Below are positions 6,140-11,613 of a DNA stretch of 11,613 nt, one piece after another. Both the position numbers and the translations under genes were made by a program. Numbering within the stretch: position 1 is the first letter of the stretch; the number at the start of each line of letters is the position of its first letter. Under the pieces are notes generated by a model that was not told the origin of the DNA, searched no databases, and saw only the letters and a program-made list of their open reading frames with translations. Source of the stretch: JAWXCM01 sp034408745 (lineage in GTDB: Bacteria; Acidobacteriota; Terriglobia; Bryobacterales; Bryobacteraceae); the NCBI GenBank assembly GCA_034408745.1, contig JAWXCM010000440.1:1-11613 (forward strand), written 5' to 3'.

Positions 6140-8248
6140 CTAAGGCGTCTGTCGAATGTGAATCTTCACGGGTGTGCTGCAGGTGCGCGTTCCCGTAGCG
6201 GTTGTGCAGAGCAGAACCTCCGTGGTGAACGTCGGCCACTCCCGCGGAATCTGCAGGTTGACCTGCTGCAGCCCCGGAATTCCCGGTGCCGGTCCCGCGT
6301 AGGGCGGATTGCCGATGCTGACATCGTGCAGCCGGGCGTCGATAACGCCGTTGTCGCGCGGCCCCAGAAGGCCCGTGGCATAGATCTGCACGAACGTTCC
6401 GGCCTGCGCGGGATTCGTGGGCGAGTTAACCGAACCGTCCTGGTTCAGAATCCCTGGATCGAAAATGCCGGGATAAGCGTCGGTGACCTGCACAGTGACA
6501 GGTGTGCTGGAAACTCCGTTGGCTGAAACCACCAGCTGGGCGGTGTTCGAGCCCAGGTCGGCCGGCACCAGCACGTTGATCTGGTTGGCGCTGGTGTAAG
6601 TGGTTAGCGCCGGCTTGCCGTCGAATGTCACGCTCAGGTTGTTCCCCGCCAGGTTCTCGCCCTTGAGGGTGTAGTAGGCGTTGCGCGCCACAGGGCCGGC
6701 TTCGAACGTGGCGCCATGCAGCACCTGGGTCACACGCGGTCTGGGAACGGCGGGTGGCTCGGGCGGCAGCGCGACCACTTCGAGCGTGATGTTGTAGCGA
6801 GCGACACCCGCCCCACCTGCGTCAATGACGACCGTGGCGCGGTAGGCGCCCGGGGCCATCTGCGGCGTCGCGATCACCACCATGCGCACCGGCCGGGCCA
6901 CGAGATCCCCCTCGGGATCGAGCCGGATCCAGCCCGAGCCATTCGTGTACTCCACCCGCGTCGTGAACGGCATGATGGAGCCGCCGCCCTCGTTGTAGAT
7001 CAGGAACTGCTGGTTGGCCACTCCACCCTGCAGCAGCCGGAACGTGGTGTTGGCCGGATCGGCACGGAGCTTCGGTACGTAGGCGTTGCAGTCGCTGAAA
7101 ACCGAACAGTCTGTGGGTGCGGCGACAGCCGTGAAGCGGGGATAACCGGTGCCGCCATTCGGGCCGAAGCTCACCGCGGCTGTTACGGTCGAGCTCCCGC
7201 CAGAGCCGCTACGCGGAAGACCGAGGAATACGGGGATTTGGGCGCTCTCCGTGCGTCGCGGATCGGCATCCAGGACCTCAAAAACGGCGATTCCCGTGCC
7301 ACCCACGAGCGGAACTTCGGTGAGTTCGTCAGAGATCGGGTTCGAATAGAAGCCCGACTCGCCCTGCGGCCCCGTGGACTGGACACGGACCAGCGCCAGT
7401 GTGCCGCTGCCAGGCGCATAGGCGCCGGGCGAGATCGTACCGCCAAAATCGCCGGCGGCGGTGGGGGTACTGGCGCTCGAGCCTGCAACCAGGGACGGAA
7501 CAAAGATGCGTGCGTCTGACGGATAGCCGGAGAACCGGACTACGATTCGTGTTCCGGTATCGGTTCCGGCCTGTTTGGGCTCGAAAGCCGTCGCGAATGC
7601 TTCGGTGACGCGAGTCGTGGCGAAAAACGTCCTGGCGGCCAGGGCTCGGGTGAACGTGATCGGGGATTCCGGCAGCGGCGAGCCCAGTTGGGCCGCGACC
7701 ACGGTTTGCTGGCTCGTCGCGAAGAGGCCCCGCTGCGGAATCCCAACCGTCACCTCAGAGCGGGTGAAGCTGAGCAGGGTCGCGGGAGAGAAGGCTACCC
7801 GCGCGGTGATGGGAGTCCCCGGGAAGAACCCCCCGGACGCAGGGAGTGCGCTGGCATCGGCCCGGAGGTTCGACAGGCGAATTTCGACCACGCCCGTCGG
7901 CGGGAAAGCGAACTGCAGACCGTTGAACGTCACGAGTGACGCTCCGCCACGGCGGGGAGGGGTATTGGCCAGTGCCCCGTTCACGGTCAAGGCCGCGTCG
8001 AGCACTCCATCGCCGAACTCGCGATTCGTGATGTTGGTATTCAGAAAGACCGACAGGTTGCCAGTGACCGCAGTTCCGGGAGGCGCCGTACAGGAGAACA
8101 CGATGTCTCCCAGGCGCTCCGTGAGTCCCTCTGCGCGGACGGTCGGCGTGACGGCGGTAACCGTGCAGGAGGGACTGGTACCTTGACCGAGCAAGGCGGT
8201 AACGGGGAGAACGGCAAAGAGAAGACTTCGAAGCGTACGAGGCAGCAT
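6140..8248 (-). CDS. Large secreted protein with TIGR03437 (Solibacter-type) C-terminal domain
   Basis: This is an exported 702-residue beta-rich protein of unknown function. The N-terminus is a signal peptide: basic MLPRTLR, a hydrophobic core to about residue 20, then GQG near the likely cleavage site. The mature protein is rich in T, S, G, V and P, typical of stacked Ig-like domains. Residues about 400-492 resemble a BACON-like Ig domain (QQFLIYNEGGG, MAPGAYRATVVI). The C-terminal about 505-698 matches the TIGR03437 domain: a start near VLHGATFEAGPVA, GENLAG, then YTSANQINVLVPADLG and IYATGLLGP. That domain is abundant on secreted proteins of Solibacter and relatives. Four cysteines (381 and 387, 681 and 690) could form two local disulfides after export. 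No anchor or catalytic motif is seen; a surface or extracellular binding role is inference. The ATG at 8248 has no clear Shine-Dalgarno but is the only start giving a proper signal peptide. Confidence 0.88.
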   Translation of the reverse strand: MLPRTLRSLLFAVLPVTALLGQGTSPSCTVTAVTPTVRAEGLTERLGDIVFSCTAPPGTAVTGNLSVFLNTNITNREFGDGVLDAALTVNGALANTPPRRGGASLVTFNGLQFAFPPTGVVEIRLSNLRADASALPASGGFFPGTPITARVAFSPATLLSFTRSEVTVGIPQRGLFATSQQTVVAAQLGSPLPESPITFTRALAARTFFATTRVTEAFATAFEPKQAGTDTGTRIVVRFSGYPSDARIFVPSLVAGSSASTPTAAGDFGGTISPGAYAPGSGTLALVRVQSTGPQGESGFYSNPISDELTEVPLVGGTGIAVFEVLDADPRRTESAQIPVFLGLPRSGSGGSSTVTAAVSFGPNGGTGYPRFTAVAAPTDCSVFSDCNAYVPKLRADPANTTFRLLQGGVANQQFLIYNEGGGSIMPFTTRVEYTNGSGWIRLDPEGDLVARPVRMVVIATPQMAPGAYRATVVIDAGGAGVARYNITLEVVALPPEPPAVPRPRVTQVLHGATFEAGPVARNAYYTLKGENLAGNNLSVTFDGKPALTTYTSANQINVLVPADLGSNTAQLVVSANGVSSTPVTVQVTDAYPGIFDPGILNQDGSVNSPTNPAQAGTFVQIYATGLLGPRDNGVIDARLHDVSIGNPPYAGPAPGIPGLQQVNLQIPREWPTFTTEVLLCTTATGTRTCSTPVKIHIRQTP

Positions 8249-8303
8249 CGTATTTTAGCCTACACGTTTGAACCCGAACCCGGGGGAAGAGTTACTGCAT
8301 CTA

Positions 8304-8317
8304 TTACTATGGAGTAA
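8304..8317. promoter_or_regulatory. Inverted repeat upstream of nadA, possible operator
   Basis: TTACT (8304-8308) and AGTAA (8313-8317) form a perfect 5-bp inverted repeat around ATGG, 18 bp before the nadA start. A second TTACT lies at 8292-8296. It lies in the 86-bp gap that also serves the divergent secreted protein. I cannot match it to a known NAD-repressor site and see no clear -35/-10 pair. Confidence 0.25.
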
Positions 8318-8334
8318 ATCCCCCCGAGAGGACC

Positions 8335-9267
8335 ATGTCAGTCATCGCCCCTTCCATCGTCGACGAGATTACCGAACTGAGGAAAGAGCGGCGCGCCGTG
8401 ATTCTGGCGCACCATTATCAGGAGTCGGAAATCCAGGAACTGGCCGATTTTATCGGCGACAGTCTGGAATTGTCACGCGCGGCAAAAACGACGGACAGCG
8501 ATGTGATTGCGTTTTGCGGTGTGGTCTTCATGGCCGAAACCGCCAAGGTGCTGAATCCGGAGAAGATCGTGGTGGTGCCGGATATGGATGCCGGTTGCTC
8601 GCTGGTGGACGCGTGTCCGGCCGCGGCGGTGCGCGCATTCCGGCAGGCACACCCGGAGTACGCCGTGGTGTCGTACATCAACACGTCGGTTGAGGTGAAG
8701 GCGGAGAGCGATATCCTCTGCACGTCGCGCAACGCGGTGAAGATCGTGAACTCGATTCCCGCCGACCAGCCGATTCTGTTCCTGCCCGACGTGAATCTGG
8801 GCAACTACGTGAAGAAAGAAACCGGGCGCCAGAACATGAAAATCTGGCAGGGCGCCTGTATCGTGCACGCCACGTTCCCGGCCCGCCGCCTAACTGCCGC
8901 CCGGTCGGAGCATCCCGAGGCGGTAGTCATCGCGCATCCGGAATGCCCCGGCGATGTGCTGAGGCAGGCCGATTTCATTGGATCCACGTCGGCCTTGATC
9001 GACTACGTAAGGGGCTCGGACGCAGACGAATTCATCGTTATGACCGAGAGCGGCGTGCAGCACTCCATGCACAAGATCGCTCCGAACAAGAAGTTCTGGT
9101 TCGTGGCGAACGAGAACTGCAACTGCAGTGAGTGCCCATACATGAAGCGGAATTCTCTGGAGAAGCTGCGCGATGCGCTGCTGAACCTGGCGCCGCGCAT
9201 CGAACTCAGCCCGGAACTGATTCGCCGCGCCGCACTGCCCATTGAGCGTATGCTTGCGGTGAAGTGA
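8335..9267 (+). CDS. nadA: Quinolinate synthase A
   Basis: This enzyme condenses iminoaspartate with dihydroxyacetone phosphate to give quinolinate in de novo NAD synthesis, using an oxygen-sensitive [4Fe-4S] cluster. Its 310 residues match the short NadA form found in Thermotoga and many other bacteria. Visible family features are ILAHHYQ (23-29), DFIGDSLELS (38-47), MAETAKVL (66-73), SYINTS (113-118), LFLPDVNLG (148-156), HPECP (201-205) and TESGVQHSM (237-245). Cluster ligands are expected at C61, at C175 (within the usual W-x-G-x-C-x-V-H context, here WQGACIVH) and in the CNCSECP motif (262-268), where C267 is the likely third ligand. The start is supported by GAGAGG three bases upstream, rather close. 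The stop overlaps the moaA start by one base (TGATG). The partner genes nadB and nadC are not in the window. Confidence 0.97.
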   Translation: MSVIAPSIVDEITELRKERRAVILAHHYQESEIQELADFIGDSLELSRAAKTTDSDVIAFCGVVFMAETAKVLNPEKIVVVPDMDAGCSLVDACPAAAVRAFRQAHPEYAVVSYINTSVEVKAESDILCTSRNAVKIVNSIPADQPILFLPDVNLGNYVKKETGRQNMKIWQGACIVHATFPARRLTAARSEHPEAVVIAHPECPGDVLRQADFIGSTSALIDYVRGSDADEFIVMTESGVQHSMHKIAPNKKFWFVANENCNCSECPYMKRNSLEKLRDALLNLAPRIELSPELIRRAALPIERMLAVK

Positions 9268-10253
9268 TGGCACTCATAGACACCTTCGGGCGCACCCATA
9301 CGAATCTTCGGATCAGCGTTACCGACCGCTGCAACATCCGTTGTTTCTACTGCATGCCCGAAGAAGGTGTGCAGTTCGGGAGTCGCGAGGAGATCCTCAG
9401 TTTCGAGGAGATCGAGCGCGTGGCACGCGTGGCGGCCACCCTCGGTGTCGACAAGATTCGCGTCACGGGCGGCGAGCCGCTGCTACGCCGCGACCTTCCG
9501 GTGCTGATCGAGGCGTTGGGCAAACTCCCCGGAATTCGTGAACTCAGCCTCACCACCAACGGCGTGTTGCTGGCGCGCGAAGCGAAGCCGTTGTTCGACG
9601 CCGGGCTGTCGCGCATCAACGTGCATCTGGACACGCTCGACCGGGCCCGTTTTCAGCAGATCACACGCCGGGATGATTTTGACCGCGTGATGGCGGGAAT
9701 CGACGAGGCGCAGCGGGTCGGGATGAGGGTCAAGATCAACGCGGTGGCGCTGAAGGGTGTAACCGAGGACGACATCGTCCCTCTGGTCCGCTTTGGCCGC
9801 GAGCGTGGGATTGAGATCCGGTTCATCGAGTTCATGCCGCTGGATTCGCAGGGAATCTGGGACCTGTCGAAGGTGCTGACCGCGGATGAGCTGGTGGCTC
9901 GGGTGGAGGCTGAGGTCGGGGCGCTGGAAGCCGAGCCGGACGCCGATCCTCGCGCGCCTGCCACCGAATACCGCTTTACCGACGGCGTGGGAAAGCTCGG
10001 CTTTATCGCGTCGGTCAGCCGCCCATTCTGCATGAATTGCAACCGCATCCGGCTCACAGCGGACGGCAAGTTGCGCTACTGCCTTTTCGCTGTCGACGAG
10101 ACCGACGTCAAGGAGCTGCTTCGGGGCGGAGCCTCGGATGCGGCCATCGCTGAGCGGCTTCGGGAAAACATCCACGCCAAGTGGATCGGCCATGAGATTC
10201 AGCAGAAGGGCTTCGTACCACCGCCCCGGCCGATGTACTCCATCGGCGGCTGA
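9267..10253 (+). CDS. moaA: GTP 3',8-cyclase MoaA, radical SAM enzyme of molybdenum cofactor synthesis
   Basis: MoaA rearranges GTP into 3',8-cyclo-7,8-dihydro-GTP, the first step of molybdopterin synthesis, with MoaC acting next. From the ATG at 9267 it has 328 residues, the usual length. The N-terminal radical-SAM cluster motif CNIRCFYC gives C22, C26 and C29; VTGGEPLLR (67-75) is the SAM-binding GGE region; TTNG (96-99) and LDTLD (121-125) follow. The C-terminal second [4Fe-4S] cluster that binds GTP is CMNC (C255, C258) and C272, with the family's CX2CX13C spacing and NRIRLTADGKLR between. The protein ends in the conserved GG dipeptide. An in-frame GTG at 9264 is an alternative start. The one-base overlap with nadA means coupled translation. 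No other moa or mog gene is nearby. The stop is 4 bp from the convergent lipoprotein gene's stop, with no terminator between. Confidence 0.97.
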   Translation: MALIDTFGRTHTNLRISVTDRCNIRCFYCMPEEGVQFGSREEILSFEEIERVARVAATLGVDKIRVTGGEPLLRRDLPVLIEALGKLPGIRELSLTTNGVLLAREAKPLFDAGLSRINVHLDTLDRARFQQITRRDDFDRVMAGIDEAQRVGMRVKINAVALKGVTEDDIVPLVRFGRERGIEIRFIEFMPLDSQGIWDLSKVLTADELVARVEAEVGALEAEPDADPRAPATEYRFTDGVGKLGFIASVSRPFCMNCNRIRLTADGKLRYCLFAVDETDVKELLRGGASDAAIAERLRENIHAKWIGHEIQQKGFVPPPRPMYSIGG

Positions 10254-10257
10254 AGGC

Positions 10258-11169
10258 TCAGGGCCTGCGAATCTCCAGCACCGCTGAAGGCTCACTCTCA
10301 TTGCCGCTCTTGTCGAGCGCCGTGATTCGGTAGCGATAGGCCGTTGCCGGCTCCACCTGCCGGTCACTGAATGCAATTCCTTCCACCCCGTCCACGAGTA
10401 CTGAAAACTCACCCGAACCAATGGCCCGGTACACGCGATACACGGCAAGATCGGGCTCTGGACTGCGATCCCAGGCAACTTCGGTGGAGCGCAGTCCCGC
10501 GACGGCCTGCAGGCCTTTCGGCGCAGCGGGCGGGAACTGATCCCGTGGCGTGATGGGGAAGGTCGCAGTCGGGTCGCTTTCCCGCATTTCCACAAAAGCC
10601 TGCACCGAATATTTGTATTCCTTGCCGAACGTGACGGATTTATCTATGAATTCGGCACCGTCCGCCGAGCCGACCAGCGCCTCGTCCCGGAAGATTCGAT
10701 ACCGTTCGCCAGGAACAGCCGTCCACGTGAGCCTGACCCCTTCCGGATGCGGCGTCACAGTCGCTTTGGGAGTCGCCAGCGGCGTGCCCACCGGGACCAC
10801 GAGGACCGGGGAGAACGCCGAAAATCGGCCTTTTGGCCCAGCCAGCCTCACGGCGATTCGCGCGTCCTGACCCTGCCATTCGGCGGCAGGTACCTCGACC
10901 GTCACCGGCTTACCCGGCTCCGGCCGATCCGCCTTTACAGGTTTATCCGACACGCGTACATCAATGCCGTCGAACCGGTCCAGCAGCAGATCTTCGTTGG
11001 ACATCGTCGGCGCGGTAAACGAAATAATCAGCTTCGACCCACGCTGCACTGCCGTGAGATCAGCAACAGGACGGGGAATGTTCAGCGCGGGCGGCAGAGG
11101 GTCGCCCACATAGCCGCAGCCCGTCAACGCGACAGAAACTGCGGCCAGAACGGCGAAATGAGTACGCAT
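10258..11169 (-). CDS. Lipoprotein with about three fibronectin type III-like domains
   Basis: This 303-residue envelope lipoprotein has a signal peptide with a lipobox LTGC (15-18), so C18 is the acylated N-terminal residue. Mature Gly at +2 does not favour inner-membrane retention by the E. coli rule. The following GYVGDPLPPALNIPRP is proline-rich and resembles the short LptM-type attachment motif (CGxxGPLxxP). Then come three Ig/FN3-like repeats: about 32-126, 127-207 (with RLTWTAVPGERYRIFR) and 213-302 (with VAWDRSPEPDLAVYRVYRA and YRYRITALDKSGNESEPS, the classic FN3 strand F/G pattern). It has no catalytic motif; binding of surface partners or polymers is inference. It follows hslU by 9 bp on the same strand and is likely co-transcribed. 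Its ATG has no strong Shine-Dalgarno, suggesting reinitiation after hslU. Confidence 0.9.
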   Translation of the reverse strand: MRTHFAVLAAVSVALTGCGYVGDPLPPALNIPRPVADLTAVQRGSKLIISFTAPTMSNEDLLLDRFDGIDVRVSDKPVKADRPEPGKPVTVEVPAAEWQGQDARIAVRLAGPKGRFSAFSPVLVVPVGTPLATPKATVTPHPEGVRLTWTAVPGERYRIFRDEALVGSADGAEFIDKSVTFGKEYKYSVQAFVEMRESDPTATFPITPRDQFPPAAPKGLQAVAGLRSTEVAWDRSPEPDLAVYRVYRAIGSGEFSVLVDGVEGIAFSDRQVEPATAYRYRITALDKSGNESEPSAVLEIRRP

Positions 11170-11178
11170 AGAGAGCGG

Positions 11179-11613
11179 CTACAGGATGTAGCGGCTGAGG
11201 TCCTGATCCTTCACGATGTCGGCCAGCTGCGACCGCACATATGCCGCGTCGACCTTGAAGCTCTTCTTCTTCATGTCCGGCGCGGAGAAGGAAATCTCTT
11301 CCAGCAGCTTCTCCATGATGGTGTGCAGGCGCCGAGCTCCGATGTTCTCATTCGATTCGTTCACCTGAGCCGCCAGCCGGGCGATCTCTTCGATCGAATC
11401 ATCGGTGAAATTCAGCTTGAACCCTTCGGTTTCTAACAGCGCGACGTACTGGCGAATGAGCGCATTTTTCGGCTCGCGAAGAATGCGCATAAAGTCCTCG
11501 GTGGTGAGCGATTTCAGCTCCACGCGAATCGGGAAACGGCCCTGCAGTTCCGGAATCAGATCGCTCGGCTTCGACACGTGAAACGCGCCCGCGGCGATGA
11601 ACAGGATATGATC
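11179..11613 (-). CDS. hslU: ATP-dependent protease ATPase subunit HslU, C-terminal part
   Basis: This is the unfoldase of the HslUV (ClpYQ) proteasome-like protease; it unfolds proteins with ATP and feeds them to HslV. Only the last 144 residues are present; the N-terminus, with Walker A and the I domain, lies beyond the right edge. The visible part begins DHILFIAAGAFHVSKPSDL, a hallmark of HslU near the AAA+ sensor 1 region, followed by PELQGRFPIRVEL with the arginine-finger Arg. Sensor 2 is GARRLHT (92-98). The protein ends DLSRYIL, matching the conserved C-terminal tail that docks into HslV and activates it. The family match is close and the frame is intact. hslV is usually upstream and would lie outside the window. 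The downstream neighbour, 9 bp away, is the FN3 lipoprotein. Confidence 0.97.
   Translation of the reverse strand, partial: DHILFIAAGAFHVSKPSDLIPELQGRFPIRVELKSLTTEDFMRILREPKNALIRQYVALLETEGFKLNFTDDSIEEIARLAAQVNESNENIGARRLHTIMEKLLEEISFSAPDMKKKSFKVDAAYVRSQLADIVKDQDLSRYIL

Noticed and set aside
10254..10257. Bidirectional terminator between moaA and the lipoprotein gene
   Set aside because: The gap is only 4 bp and no stem with a T-run is visible around it.
10747..11436. A 229-residue plus-strand frame over the lipoprotein and hslU
   Set aside because: It is antisense to two well-supported genes, has an Arg/His-rich composition, and spans their junction.
1..11613. CRISPR array, tRNA, rRNA, retron, integrase or transposase
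   Set aside because: I saw no regularly spaced repeats, no RNA-gene signatures, and no recombinase motifs in any supported frame.

Overview
The window most likely comes from an Acidobacteriota chromosome, probably near Bryobacterales/Solibacter. The reasons are a large secreted protein ending in a Solibacter-type TIGR03437 C-terminal domain, an FN3 lipoprotein beside hslU, and high-GC housekeeping genes mixed with regulators. The assignment is inference from gene content; no rRNA, tRNA, CRISPR array or intact mobile element was seen.

Left part (1-4645). A multi-PAS soluble sensor histidine kinase runs off the left edge on the minus strand. Divergent from it is a two-gene plus-strand operon: a helical protein of unknown function, then a carboxyltransferase beta subunit of the propionyl-CoA carboxylase type (pccB-like). 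The second gene starts 6 bp after the first stop, and its Shine-Dalgarno sequence overlaps that stop, so the two are probably translationally coupled.

Middle part (4646-6139). A gene-free stretch of about 400 bp is poorer in GC than its surroundings. It contains two hairpins, a third helix that competes with one of them, a 10-bp direct repeat, and at its right end a sigma70-type promoter whose -35 box lies in a small palindrome. This promoter probably drives a TetR regulator. The TetR stop overlaps (ATGA) the start of what looks like a truncated and decayed SDR/epimerase gene, which in turn overlaps a 69-residue two-helix membrane protein. This is the most rearranged part of the window.

Right part (6140-11613). 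A 702-residue secreted protein (minus) is divergent from nadA-moaA (plus). nadA and moaA overlap by one base and encode two iron-sulfur enzymes, for NAD and molybdenum cofactor synthesis. Convergent with them is a minus-strand pair: the C-terminal third of hslU, with its start beyond the right edge, followed 9 bp later by an FN3-repeat lipoprotein.

No clear new defence or mobile system is present. The points most worth checking are the structured intergenic element (4755-4891), the Cys at a specificity position in the carboxyltransferase, the LptM-like N terminus on the FN3 lipoprotein, and the SDR remnant behind tetR.
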